The notes beneath the pieces are model-generated. The model did not search any database and was not told the origin of the DNA. It saw only the letters and a program-made list of their open reading frames with translations. This document shows, one piece after another, positions 43,836 to 51,802 of a stretch of DNA of 64,000 nt. Position 1 is the first letter of the stretch. Every line of letters begins with the position of its first letter. The DNA is taken from NCBI GenBank assembly GCA_031292175.1, contig JARLHQ010000008.1:1-64000 (forward strand), read 5' to 3'. A program made the position numbers and the translations under genes. The DNA is from Humidesulfovibrio sp. GTDB lineage: Bacteria > Desulfobacterota > Desulfovibrionia > Desulfovibrionales > Desulfovibrionaceae.

Positions 43836-44399
43836 GTTGCGGCTTGACCTCGTTTCCCCTTCTGCTACTTTATCTGCCTGTAATTCGGCGATAAGGTCTT
43901 CGTTGCGGCTTGACCTCGTTTCCCCTTCTGCTACTTTAGCCTGGATGCCGTCCTGGATGGGCAAGTTGTTGCGGCTTGACCTCGTTTCCCCTTCTGCTAC
44001 TTTAAGGCGGAAGGTCCATTCCATGAATTGACAGTTGCGGCTTGACCTCGTTTCCCCTTCTGCTACTTTGCTCCATTCTAAATGGTCTGCGGCGATGTTG
44101 TTGCGGCTTGACCTCGTTTCCCCTTCTGCTACTTTGCCCGGCACGGTCGCCGCAAGCTGGCCGGAGTTGCGGCTTGACCTCGTTTCCCCTTCTGCTACTT
44201 TATCCGTCCTGACCGCGCGCGGGTATGCTTAGTTGCGGCTTGACCTCGTTTCCCCTTCTGCTACTTTCCCGGACAGCCAGCGCGGGATCTATCTTGAGTT
44301 GCGGCTTGACCTCGTTTCCCCTTCTGCTACTTTCGAAAGCAAGGACTTACTTAATATCATGCTGTTGCGGCTTGACCTCGTTTCCCCTTCTGCTACTTT
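43836..44399 (+). CRISPR. Type II-C CRISPR array, 9 repeats and 8 spacers
   Basis: Nine identical 36-bp repeats (GTTGCGGCTTGACCTCGTTT, then CCCCTTCTGCTACTTT) start at 43836, 43902, 43968, 44034, 44100, 44166, 44232, 44298 and 44364. All eight spacers are exactly 30 bp and unrelated to each other. The plus strand is the crRNA strand, because its repeat pairs with the predicted tracrRNA at 48890. No repeat is degenerate. A 6-bp hairpin (GCCCTT-agtc-AAGGGC, 43820-43835) abuts the first repeat. The repeat ends in TGCTACTTT, which resembles the extended -10 inside some II-C repeats (for example TGCTACAAT in Neisseria). Confidence 0.97.
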
Positions 44400-44401
44400 C
44401 G

Positions 44402-44437
44402 ATCCTGGGTAACATATTCTCAGGATTGGATATTTTT
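44402..44437 (+). terminator. Candidate terminator of the crRNA transcript
   Basis: ATCCTG and CAGGAT (6-bp stem, 13-nt loop) lie 2 bp past the last repeat and are followed by TGGATATTTTTACG. Orientation and place suit the 3' end of a plus-strand array transcript; the stem is short. Confidence 0.45.
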
Positions 44438-44471
44438 ACGAAGTTGGCTTGGAAAACTGGCCTGACTTTAC

Positions 44472-44801
44472 CTAGAAAAGGGTAAGTTGGGTTGGCTTTT
44501 TGTTTTTCTTCCTGGCGCTGGTTTGGAAGCTGATGATGTTTTCAAACTGCCTGTCCGTAAAAGACAGAATGTCCACCTTGCCACCCTCAGGCAGGCGGTC
44601 TTTGATCTTGCGCACGTAGAATTCAATCTTCTCCTTGCCTGGGCAGCAGCGCATGTACACCGAGAACTGGCAGCGTTCGAACCCGAGGTTTTGCAGGTGC
44701 GTCCGGAATGTGTTCGCTTCTTTCCGCTCTTTCTTTGTCAGGACAGGCAGATCAAACATGACGAGCATCCACATGATTCGAAACCCGCTCAACTGGCTCA
44801 T
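44472..44801 (-). CDS. cas2: CRISPR-associated endoribonuclease/integration factor Cas2
   Basis: A 109-aa Cas2. MWMLVMFDLPVLTKKERKEANTFR gives the ferredoxin-like first strand with the conserved Asp of VMFDLP, followed by LQNLGFERCQFSVYMR as usual in type II Cas2 proteins. Cas2 bridges two Cas1 dimers during spacer capture. The ATG at 44801 overlaps the cas1 stop (TGATG), so translation is coupled. The family-like start MWMLV nine codons in is a possible alternative. The gene ends 72 bp from the array. Confidence 0.95.
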   Translation of the reverse strand: MSQLSGFRIMWMLVMFDLPVLTKKERKEANTFRTHLQNLGFERCQFSVYMRCCPGKEKIEFYVRKIKDRLPEGGKVDILSFTDRQFENIISFQTSARKKNKKPTQLTLF

Positions 44802-45709
44802 CAGTCTGCGCTGCGCGTTGTCTTTGGCAAACGGTCGGGCAAAATCAAGGCCCGCCGCTCTCCCGCAAGAACATCCGCGAGGGAGTTGGCCAGCACTTTG
44901 AGGGTGGTGGAAATGGTGCTGGTCTCGCCCTGCAGTCGCACGTCCAGGTCTGGCAACCCGGCGAGGCGCTCCTTGACCTTCTTGTCAACTTCCCGCTTGC
45001 CGGAATCCAGCAGGCCAAGCACAAGAGCGTCCACTGCGGGGCGTAGCACCTCCATAAGATCATCAACGAGCGGCGTGGGGTTCTTGGCGTTTTTATGGTG
45101 TACCCCGAAGGCGGGGTGTAGCCCGGCGAGCATGACCGCGCGCGCCGTTGCAGCGCGCAGGATCGCGTAGCCATAATTGAGCATGGCGTTCACGCCCGGC
45201 AGGTCAGGGTCGCGGCGGAAGTCTGGTCCAAAGCATAGCTGCCAATAGTGGCGCGCGGCAATTCCCTCCATGTTTCCAGAGTCGCCAGATCCGACGCGGC
45301 GCTCAAAGGCCAGCAGTTGGTCGGTGGAGAGTCCACGTAGCGCTGCCACCTGGGCTTGGCCTCGAATTTTCGCCTGAATGAGAGCCTGCCAGATTCGTTT
45401 GTTGACCGGTGCCGGAGCTTTTGCTTGCTGTCGGATGCGCCCGGCCTGTAGATGGTGCCCCTCAAGGGACCAGAGAAGGGCTACGGGGCGCATGGCCTTG
45501 CCGCACAGGATCACTGGGACGCAACGCTCCGCCAGGGCAACAAGCAGATCGTTGCTCCACGTGAGGCCGTGGCCCACGGCAAGCACTGCCCCCAGGTCAT
45601 CAAGGGGAAGACGCCCAAGAAGCTCCCCTTTGCAGAGTACGGACAGAAATCCGAGTTCTTTGCACAGGTAGCGGTTATCTCCCGCAATCTCCACGGTCTT
45701 CTGTTGCAT
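44801..45709 (-). CDS. cas1: CRISPR integrase Cas1
   Basis: A 302-aa type II Cas1, the metal-dependent integrase that inserts new spacers. The N-terminal beta domain (VEIAGDNRYLCKELGFL) is followed by the helical catalytic domain with the conserved Glu in GNMEGIAARHYW, His in PAFGVHHKN and Asp in NPTPLVDDLME. ALNYGYAILRAA-like NAMLNYGYAILRA is typical. It overlaps cas9 by 35 bp upstream and cas2 by one base downstream. Together they form a cas9-cas1-cas2 operon without csn2 or cas4, which defines type II-C. Confidence 0.97.
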   Translation of the reverse strand: MQQKTVEIAGDNRYLCKELGFLSVLCKGELLGRLPLDDLGAVLAVGHGLTWSNDLLVALAERCVPVILCGKAMRPVALLWSLEGHHLQAGRIRQQAKAPAPVNKRIWQALIQAKIRGQAQVAALRGLSTDQLLAFERRVGSGDSGNMEGIAARHYWQLCFGPDFRRDPDLPGVNAMLNYGYAILRAATARAVMLAGLHPAFGVHHKNAKNPTPLVDDLMEVLRPAVDALVLGLLDSGKREVDKKVKERLAGLPDLDVRLQGETSTISTTLKVLANSLADVLAGERRALILPDRLPKTTRSAD

Positions 45710-48700
45710 GGCCCGGCACCTCCAGATAGCGCACCTTGCCGATAGGGCTAACGGAAATGGGACAAGCCCGCGTTTTTTGTAGCGCGGCAGGGCTTCGCGT
45801 CGTGTACGTGAAGGTTTTTGCCTCCACCCGTTTGCGTAAGTTGGCTTCGCAGTGTTCCGCGAGAACGATTTTCCCCTCCGATATCTTCACCACATAGTAG
45901 AAACGCTGGGCGCCATTTTCGCTGATTGCCAGCATGTCATTGCGGAACAGCCGCGCTACAAGCGGTAGCTTTTGCAGCGTCTGCGATCCTTGCGGGCCAG
46001 GGCCATTGGCCTCGAAGGTGGATATGATTTCGCCAATCCACTTGCCGTCCGCACCGAGATGGATGGCGTAGTATGCGTTGCTATCACCCTTGAACCCTTT
46101 ATAAACTTTGCCTTGTTTGTCCTGTATGGGGATCAGGCTCAAGGTTTCCAGAATGCGCACCCTCCGGATGCTTCTGCGCGCACAAAAATCCAGTAGCTTT
46201 TGCGCAAACGCCTTGTCTGGCGTTTGGACGAGGGACTTAATCCTGGCTTTGGCTTCCTTTTCGCAGAGCCCGGCCACTTCAATGAGCCCAGCCCGGCATT
46301 GCGCCAATGGAAGGTCCGAGACAGCTCGAAGCATCTGTGCCCTCAGGCCTATGCCTTTGACCGCGAGCAGGTGAGCTGGTTCGGTGAGAGACGCGGCCGG
46401 TATGCGGTGTTGGGCATTGTGCAGCGTGCCATTTTCTCCCAGAACTCCATATGCCGTATCATTGTGCAACCGTCCCGCCACGCCGTGATCCGCCTTGTGC
46501 GACACGATGATTTGATCAAGCTGCGTGGACAACTCCCCTCGGAAGCCCGGCCAGGGCTCTTCGAGTCCGGTAAGGATGCGGCTTGCGGCCTGCTCGATGT
46601 TCAGCGCGCTCTGGCGTGCGGCCTTTTGCAAAATAGCCCGGTCGGTCACGCCAATGACCGCCGCATCCTGAGCGTGGTGGCGGTGGTCGTCACGGTTTTT
46701 GCGCGGCAAGCCCCAGTTGCGGGCCAAAAGGAAGGTGAGCCGTCCCGGTGTGACCCAAACTTGACGCGGATCGCACACGGAGCAGAGGTACCCCTTGGTG
46801 ATTCTGGAGATATACTGCGTATCAACCAATTGGCGGTCCAGGAAATCCCCTTCCTCCTCATAACGCAGTAGCGCGTCCTCGCTGAAGCGCTTCCGTTTGT
46901 TCGCAGGCATGAGCGCCGCCCGCTCCAGGATGCTGGTCCAAGAATACCCGTCCGCAGAGGCTCCAAAGGCCTCGAACGGGGTGTTGTTTGACTTGTAGCG
47001 GTTGGCCCGGCGCAGGCAGATGGTTTTGTTGGCTGGGCTGTCATCCAGCGTGCGGGCAAACGGAAGAATGTGTTCGATCTCAACTTCCGAGGAGAGCACT
47101 TGGCGCATGGACAAGGGCTCCCCAGTATAGGGGCAGCGGCGTTCCGCCGGGCTCGCGGCAAGCTCCTCCCAAAGTCGCAGCCGCATCAGATTCTCGGCGC
47201 TTACTGATTCCCCAAGTCCCTCCAAATCCTGTCGCCTGCGGTCATTGGCCTTGCGTTGTTCTTCCTGGCGTTTTTGGATTTCCTTACGGGCCTGAAGGCC
47301 GTTCTTTAGGTCGCGTGCGACCTCCAGAATGATCTGTTGCGGGTGCCCATAGTCTTTGATGAGTTCGTTCACCACCCGGCGAACCTGATTTAAAGCCACG
47401 TGCACGGTTGGGTTGGTGATGCGTCCATAACGGGCTTCGAGCCGGTCCGCCGGATGGTTTGTTCCGAAGCCAACATGGCGTTGCAGCACAATGGCGTAAT
47501 ACGGCAGGCGGTCGTGGATTTCCCCGGTGCTAAAATCGGAGTGTGAAACATACCCCGCCCTGACCACGGCTTCGGAATACGGAATGACCTCCGCGCGTAA
47601 TTGGGCGGTAACATTCGTCAGTGCATCGCGGCACAGGCGGGAGTAGCCATTTGGCAAATCAAGGGCAGCCAAGGCGCGGGACTGCGACTCTGGCAACCCC
47701 CAATCATCCATGAGCGTTTGCAGGAGCAAGTCCTCATTTTCCTCTTCAAGCAGCAGGAGCACAAGGCGTTCCTGCTGTTCCGCGCTCAGTTGGAACCAGC
47801 CTGGACCGAAGTGCTCTTTTTTCGAGAGTAGGGCCGCCGTAATATCCTTCTTCAGGCGGTCCCTGCTGGCACCCTCAAGATTGAAGGCGTGCCCGGGAGC
47901 GAGTTTCAGTTTCCCTCGCATGGAATCAAAGGCCAGATCCTTGCCGGAGAGCAGTATCCCTGCGATTGTGTCTCGTTCGCTGGGAGTAAGGGGGCGTTCG
48001 TGCAACTCGGGGGTGATGACCCGCAGTTGGTTCACCTCCTGGAAAATGCGGAAATGTTGGGCAACAGGTAATGCCAACGAAGCCCGCTCCTTTGGGGGCT
48101 CCAGCGTACACCGGCCGGGTTGCACGGGCTTGAGGGACCTCTGGTGGAAGATGATGCCGTGAAGTTCCTCGCGTGCGGCCGTTGTAAGCCGGGGATGAAA
48201 TTGCGCCTGCGTTGACCACAGCAGGTTGAATTCTTGCTCCATCAATACCCGTTCTGGGTAGAAGTCGTACTGCGCTCGCGCGCCAGCGCCCTGGAGTCGC
48301 GCGCGGACGGAATGCCCTTCAACCTTGCGTACGTGCAGATACGCACCAATCGTGCGCGTCCCAGCCTCTTGCATCAAAGCTTTGAGGCGTTGAATGGCTG
48401 GATGGATTTTGCCTGCCTCGGCATTCTTGTCAGTCTTCCGATTACTTCGGAAACCACGGCGTTGGTTCAAGTGAAATAAGGCCCGGCCAAGCTGGAACAA
48501 TTCAAGGCGAGTGGTGATGCCTTTGGCCCGGAGGGCATAAGGATCTGCGGCCTCCAGCCCTTTGCGCTCGCGTTCATCTGGGGGCATGAGCCCGTGCCCG
48601 ATGAGTGCCTGCATGAGCTTCCCGCGTCGGAGCAGATACCGATCCCGCCGTCTGCGGGCTTGTCGAGCCAAACGCCTGTCAACGGCAAGCGATGCTTCAG

Positions 48701-48836
48701 TCTTTGCGTCACGCCCATCCGGGAAGATGCGAACTCCCATGCGACGAATTGCGCATGGTTCGTTCTCAGCATCCAGATTGAATACGCACCACCCAATGGA
48801 ATTGGTTCCGATGTCTAGCGCGAGCCGGTAGCTCAT
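45675..48836 (-). CDS. cas9: Type II-C Cas9 nuclease
   Basis: A 1053-aa Cas9, in the usual size range for II-C (about 1000-1100). RuvC-I is at the N-terminus (LALDIGTNSIGW, Asp8), with an Arg-rich bridge helix near 60-80 (RRLARQARRRRDRYLLRRGK). RuvC-II is IILEVARDL (Glu505). The HNH domain has EIEHILPFARTLDDS with His589, preceded by Glu588 where many Cas9s have Asp, and NKT for the Asn. RuvC-III is HRHHAQDAAVIG (His-His, Asp724). All catalytic sites look present, so an active dual-RNA-guided nuclease is expected. AAGGGG lies before the ATG. The gene is divergent from the tracrRNA. Confidence 0.97.
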   Translation of the reverse strand: MSYRLALDIGTNSIGWCVFNLDAENEPCAIRRMGVRIFPDGRDAKTEASLAVDRRLARQARRRRDRYLLRRGKLMQALIGHGLMPPDERERKGLEAADPYALRAKGITTRLELFQLGRALFHLNQRRGFRSNRKTDKNAEAGKIHPAIQRLKALMQEAGTRTIGAYLHVRKVEGHSVRARLQGAGARAQYDFYPERVLMEQEFNLLWSTQAQFHPRLTTAAREELHGIIFHQRSLKPVQPGRCTLEPPKERASLALPVAQHFRIFQEVNQLRVITPELHERPLTPSERDTIAGILLSGKDLAFDSMRGKLKLAPGHAFNLEGASRDRLKKDITAALLSKKEHFGPGWFQLSAEQQERLVLLLLEEENEDLLLQTLMDDWGLPESQSRALAALDLPNGYSRLCRDALTNVTAQLRAEVIPYSEAVVRAGYVSHSDFSTGEIHDRLPYYAIVLQRHVGFGTNHPADRLEARYGRITNPTVHVALNQVRRVVNELIKDYGHPQQIILEVARDLKNGLQARKEIQKRQEEQRKANDRRRQDLEGLGESVSAENLMRLRLWEELAASPAERRCPYTGEPLSMRQVLSSEVEIEHILPFARTLDDSPANKTICLRRANRYKSNNTPFEAFGASADGYSWTSILERAALMPANKRKRFSEDALLRYEEEGDFLDRQLVDTQYISRITKGYLCSVCDPRQVWVTPGRLTFLLARNWGLPRKNRDDHRHHAQDAAVIGVTDRAILQKAARQSALNIEQAASRILTGLEEPWPGFRGELSTQLDQIIVSHKADHGVAGRLHNDTAYGVLGENGTLHNAQHRIPAASLTEPAHLLAVKGIGLRAQMLRAVSDLPLAQCRAGLIEVAGLCEKEAKARIKSLVQTPDKAFAQKLLDFCARRSIRRVRILETLSLIPIQDKQGKVYKGFKGDSNAYYAIHLGADGKWIGEIISTFEANGPGPQGSQTLQKLPLVARLFRNDMLAISENGAQRFYYVVKISEGKIVLAEHCEANLRKRVEAKTFTYTTRSPAALQKTRACPISVSPIGKVRYLEVPGHATEDRGDCGR

Positions 48837-48848
48837 TGATGCTTCCCC

Positions 48849-48877
48849 TTGCGAAAAGGTGAAAATTGGATTATCTA
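48849..48877 (+). promoter_or_regulatory. Candidate tracrRNA promoter
   Basis: TTGCGA and TATCTA are spaced by 17 bp and would start transcription about 8 bp later, near the first base of the anti-repeat. Both hexamers match consensus partially. Confidence 0.4.
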
Positions 48878-48885
48878 TTCATACC

Positions 48886-48980
48886 CTTTGTAGCAGAAGG
48901 GGAAACGAGGTCTTCAGCAAGCCGTTAACAAGCTGAAGAGCACCAGTAAGGCGGGCTCCGGTCCGCCTTTCTGATTTTCC
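48886..48980 (+). ncRNA. Predicted tracrRNA
   Basis: GTAGCAGAAGGGGAAACGAG plus GTC (48890-48912) is an exact 23-nt complement of the CRISPR repeat. It is followed by a 6-nt bulge TTCAGC, then AAGCCG and TTAAC, which pair with the 5' end of the repeat with one bulged base. The tail holds a 7-bp stem (CTTCAGC / GCTGAAG) that competes with the bulge, and a terminator stem AAGGCGG / CCGCCTT with a T-rich end. It lies between cas9 and the IS3 remnant, divergent from cas9. Confidence 0.9.
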
Positions 48981-49215
48981 TGCCCCATTGCCTCCAAACA
49001 TTCCAAAATACTTCACGATGTTTTGATATCGACTATACGCTTTGCGCGGGCTGGAGACAAGTCTTTCTGGCTCGCTGGCTCATCTCTGAAAGTTGCCGTT
49101 TCACCTCTGTTTCGCAATTGTTCGTTCGCCGCTGCGCGGTGAGGACTGAAAATTCCCGTGTGGGAGTTCGGTTCTTCCCCCCGTTCTGTCTCCCAGCCAT
49201 ACGTTTGTGGCTCCG
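48981..49215. other. Intergenic region beyond the tracrRNA
   Basis: 235 bp of lower-GC DNA with no gene, repeat or RNA that I can support. It joins the CRISPR locus to the IS3 remnant. Confidence 0.4.
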
Positions 49216-49350
49216 GTAAAGAAGAATCCGAGGCTAAGGAATCGCAGGTTCAGCAAGGCGCAGATGATCGGGTTTTTGAAGTAGGCGGAGGCCGGGCGTC
49301 CTGTGCTGGAGTTGTGCCGCCAGGGAACGACCCAGGCACAAGCGCGCGAG
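49216..49350 (+). pseudogene. Decayed IS3-family orfA fragment
   Basis: The plus strand reads VKKNPRLRNRRFSKAQMIGF, then LK-stop-AEAGRPVLELCRQG. This matches the N-terminal HTH of IS3-type OrfA proteins (RFSEEQIIGILKEAEAG, ELCRKHG) with an in-frame TAG replacing a Gln or Glu codon, and then loses the pattern. No orfB and no clear inverted repeats are seen. It marks old transposition at the CRISPR boundary. Confidence 0.7.
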
Positions 49351-49403
49351 GTTTAACCCGGAAGGTGTTGCGGTTCCAGGGAACTCTTTGTACACACGCT
49401 CCC

Positions 49404-50144
49404 ATGAAGATAAACCGCTCAACATTTCTGCTTCTGGGTATCATTATTCTGGGTTTGAACCTTGCCTTCTGCGCCCTGGCCCAAGCGGAGCAGCCGCAGG
49501 AAGATGTCTTGGACGCCGGGGCCTTCGCCCGTCAGGAGCGCCACGGCCATTCCTGCGCAATCACCTTCGACGATGGCCCAAACAAGCACACCGCAGAACT
49601 GCTCGACATCTTGAAGGGGCGCGGCATCCACGCCACCTTCTTCGTATTGGGCGAGAACGTGGAAAAGGAGCCGGACTTGGTGCGGCGCATGGCCCAAGAG
49701 GGGCATGAGGTCGATAACCATTCCTTCGACCACCCCAAACTGCGCGCCCTGAACGCCCAGCAGCAGTGGGAGGAAATCGAGCATACGGAGCGCCTTCTGA
49801 AAGGGCTCGGGGTCGTGCCGAAGTTCTTCCGCCCTCCTTACGGCAGCTACAATGCGGAGACTGTGCGCGACGCCGCGCGGGACAATCTTGTGCTTGTGCT
49901 GTGGAGTGTGGACAGCCTGGATTGGAAGTACCGCACGGTCCACGACATTGAAGCGCATGTTGTTCCAAAGACACCAAGTACCGCACGCGGCATATTCCTG
50001 TTTCATGATATCCATGAAACCACGGTGACGGCCATGCCCGACATCTTGGACAAGCTCGCCAAAAGCGGCTGCAGCTTCGTCACCTTGAGCCAGTGGCTTG
50101 CGCTGCACCCCGATGCCGCAAAGCAACAGCAAAACGGGAAATAG
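49404..50144 (+). CDS. Secreted polysaccharide deacetylase (NodB family)
   Basis: A 246-aa protein from the ATG at 49404 (MKINRSTFLLLG), with a signal peptide of about 29 residues ending AQAEQ. The ORF-track start reads through the IS3 remnant and is not real. The NodB domain has AITFDDGPNKHT (catalytic DD), HSFDHPKL (metal-binding H-x3-H), FRPPYGSYN and DIHETT near the end. It should remove acetyl groups from GlcNAc-containing glycans such as peptidoglycan or exopolysaccharide in the periplasm. Its ribosome site is weak, perhaps because the upstream sequence was replaced by the insertion. Confidence 0.9.
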   Translation: MKINRSTFLLLGIIILGLNLAFCALAQAEQPQEDVLDAGAFARQERHGHSCAITFDDGPNKHTAELLDILKGRGIHATFFVLGENVEKEPDLVRRMAQEGHEVDNHSFDHPKLRALNAQQQWEEIEHTERLLKGLGVVPKFFRPPYGSYNAETVRDAARDNLVLVLWSVDSLDWKYRTVHDIEAHVVPKTPSTARGIFLFHDIHETTVTAMPDILDKLAKSGCSFVTLSQWLALHPDAAKQQQNGK

Positions 50145-50258
50145 CCTGCCGCGCTTGTGATGCGGCATTTGTTTGAGACCGCTGGCGGTTGCCCGCAACC
50201 TCGGGCAGGCCCCCCGGCTTGGGCAGGACAATCCGTTGCTGAAAAAGGGAGAAACACC

Positions 50259-51257
50259 ATGACGAGCCCCGCGCCGCACCCGGAGACCATCCAGAAGCTT
50301 GGCTCCGCCGCGTTCCCCGCCTTTGCAATGGTGGCGGGCATGCAGCTGGACCTGTTCACCCCGCTTGGCGCGCGCCCGATGGACGCGGAGCAGCTCGCGG
50401 GGGTGCTCGGCGTTGAGCCGGCGAAGCTGGCCCCGCTGCTGTACGCCTTGGTCGCGGCAGGGCTGTTGACGGTCGAGGACGGGCTCTTCGCCAACACGCC
50501 CGAGGCGGATTGCTTCCTGGTGCGCGGCAAGCCGACGTATTTTGGCGAGCGGCACGCGTTTTACACCGCCCGCTATCAGGAACTCCTGCAGACCGCCGCG
50601 TCCATCCGCACCGGCCGTCCCCAGGCCAAGCTTGATTTCGCCTCCATGTCGGCTGAAGCGCTGGAGAAGTACCTGAAGGGCCTGCATCCAGGCACCATGG
50701 CCACCGGGCGCGCTCTGGTAAAGCGTCTGGATCTCTCGTCCCACCGCCACCTCCTGGATGTTGGCGGCGGGTCGGGCGGGCTGGCGCTGGCTCTCGCAAA
50801 GGCGTGCCCGGAGCTCCGCGTCACGGTGCTTGAGTTGCCCTCCGTCACCCCGGTCACGCGGCGCTTCATCGAGCAAGAGGGCATGGCCGAACGGGCCGAC
50901 GTGGTTGCGGAGGATGTTGTGCGCGGCCCGCTGACGGGCGTGTATGATGGAGCCGTCCTGCGCGCGTTCCTGCAGGTCTTGTCGCCGGACGATGCCAAAC
51001 GGACCCTCCAGAACCTCATCAAGGTTCTCGCGCCGGGCAGCCCGATCTACATCCTCGGGCAGGTTCTCGATGACTCCCGCCTCGCTCCTCCGGAGACCGT
51101 GGCGTTCAATCTGGTCTTCCTCAACGTCTACGACGAGGGGCAGGCGTACGCCGAGCACGAATACCGGGGCTGGCTGACGGAAGCCGGTTTTACCGGGATC
51201 GAGCGGGTCCTCCTCGCAGGCGGAGAGAGCCTCGTCACCGCGCGCAAGCCAGCTTGA
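50259..51257 (+). CDS. SAM-dependent O-methyltransferase of the plant/hydroxyneurosporene type
   Basis: A 332-aa methyltransferase from the ATG at 50259 (MTSPAPHPETI), with AAGGGAG upstream; the track start is 34 codons too early. An N-terminal dimerisation winged-helix (about 15-95, LAPLLYALVAAGLLTVEDG) precedes a Rossmann domain with SAM motif I LLDVGGGSGGLALALA near residue 165, motif II VTVLELPSV and GWLTEAGFTGIERV near the end. Such enzymes methylate hydroxyls on small aromatic or carotenoid-like compounds. The substrate is unknown. Its stop codon TGA is the first part of a tandem repeat of terminator half-arms. Confidence 0.88.
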   Translation: MTSPAPHPETIQKLGSAAFPAFAMVAGMQLDLFTPLGARPMDAEQLAGVLGVEPAKLAPLLYALVAAGLLTVEDGLFANTPEADCFLVRGKPTYFGERHAFYTARYQELLQTAASIRTGRPQAKLDFASMSAEALEKYLKGLHPGTMATGRALVKRLDLSSHRHLLDVGGGSGGLALALAKACPELRVTVLELPSVTPVTRRFIEQEGMAERADVVAEDVVRGPLTGVYDGAVLRAFLQVLSPDDAKRTLQNLIKVLAPGSPIYILGQVLDDSRLAPPETVAFNLVFLNVYDEGQAYAEHEYRGWLTEAGFTGIERVLLAGGESLVTARKPA

Positions 51258-51356
51258 CCAAAAAAGGCCGGAGCCCGTCTGACCTGAAAAAGGCCGGAGC
51301 CCGTCTGACCAAAAAAGGCCGGAGCCCGTCTGACCTGAAAAAGGCCGGGGACTGTT
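51255..51356 (+). repeat. Two 51-bp tandem units made of terminator half-arms
   Basis: TGACCAAAAAAGGCCGGAGC, then CCGTC and a second half (TGACCTGAAAAAGGCCGGAG...) make a 51-bp unit, repeated at 51306 with divergence at the end. Every half unit carries the AAAAAGGCCGG that forms the 5' arm of the terminator below. Confidence 0.85.
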
Positions 51357-51368
51357 CTCCGGCCTTTT
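51339..51368 (+). terminator. Terminator of the methyltransferase gene
   Basis: AAAAGGCCGG and CCGGCCTTTT form a 10-bp stem with a 10-nt loop and end in TTTT. Up to four upstream copies of the 5' arm could compete for the single 3' arm. Confidence 0.8.
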
Positions 51369-51523
51369 CGTTAGGCGGCTGACCCCAGCCTGGGGCATTT
51401 GGTGTGCGGATGTCTTCGGGCTGTGCCCCGGGCCAGGCACGCCGCGCGTCAACGCGGTTGAGACGTGCGGCTGATTCCCGCTGGGCCTGTCCGTTGCCCG
51501 CCTGGACCGCCGGGCCTGTCCGC

Positions 51524-51802
51524 TCAGTCCTTGAGGTCCTGCTTCATGCGCTCGAAGTCCTCTTTTGTGATCTCGCCCTTGGCGTAACGCTTCTTGAGGA
51601 TGTCCAGCGCCGATTCTGTCTGCCCGCAGCTGGGGCGGTGTGCGAGCCTGGAGAATAGGAAGAGAACCGAAACGAGCACAAGAATCATGAACAGCCCGCC
51701 ACCAAGGGGGGACATCATGTGGAAGCCGCCGTACCCGTAGCCGGGGCCGGCGTCACCGTACTGGCACAGAAAACCGAAAGACTCCAGGGCGTTGATCAGC
51801 AT
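51524..51802 (-). CDS. Small membrane protein with C-terminal SHOCT domain
   Basis: A 92-aa protein from the ATG at 51802 (MLINALESFG), with AAGGAG upstream; the track start is 104 codons too early. A Gly/Tyr-rich N-terminus is followed by one TM helix (about 34-51, GGLFMILVLVSVLFLF). The C-terminal ESALDILKKRYAKGEITKEDFERMKQDL is a canonical SHOCT motif, common in small membrane proteins of unknown role. It is on the minus strand, convergent with the methyltransferase gene. Confidence 0.85.
   Translation of the reverse strand: MLINALESFGFLCQYGDAGPGYGYGGFHMMSPLGGGLFMILVLVSVLFLFSRLAHRPSCGQTESALDILKKRYAKGEITKEDFERMKQDLKD

Noticed and set aside
43824-44144. 106-aa minus-strand ORF and similar plus ORFs in the array
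   Set aside because: They translate the CRISPR repeats (KVAEGETRSSRN repeated) and are not genes.
43872-44363. Spacers targeting this island or other parts of the window
   Set aside because: A partial eye search for distinctive stretches of a few spacers found no convincing match; a full alignment was not possible, so self-targeting is not claimed.
51255-51356. Second small CRISPR array
   Set aside because: The units are contiguous without variable spacers and consist of terminator arms.
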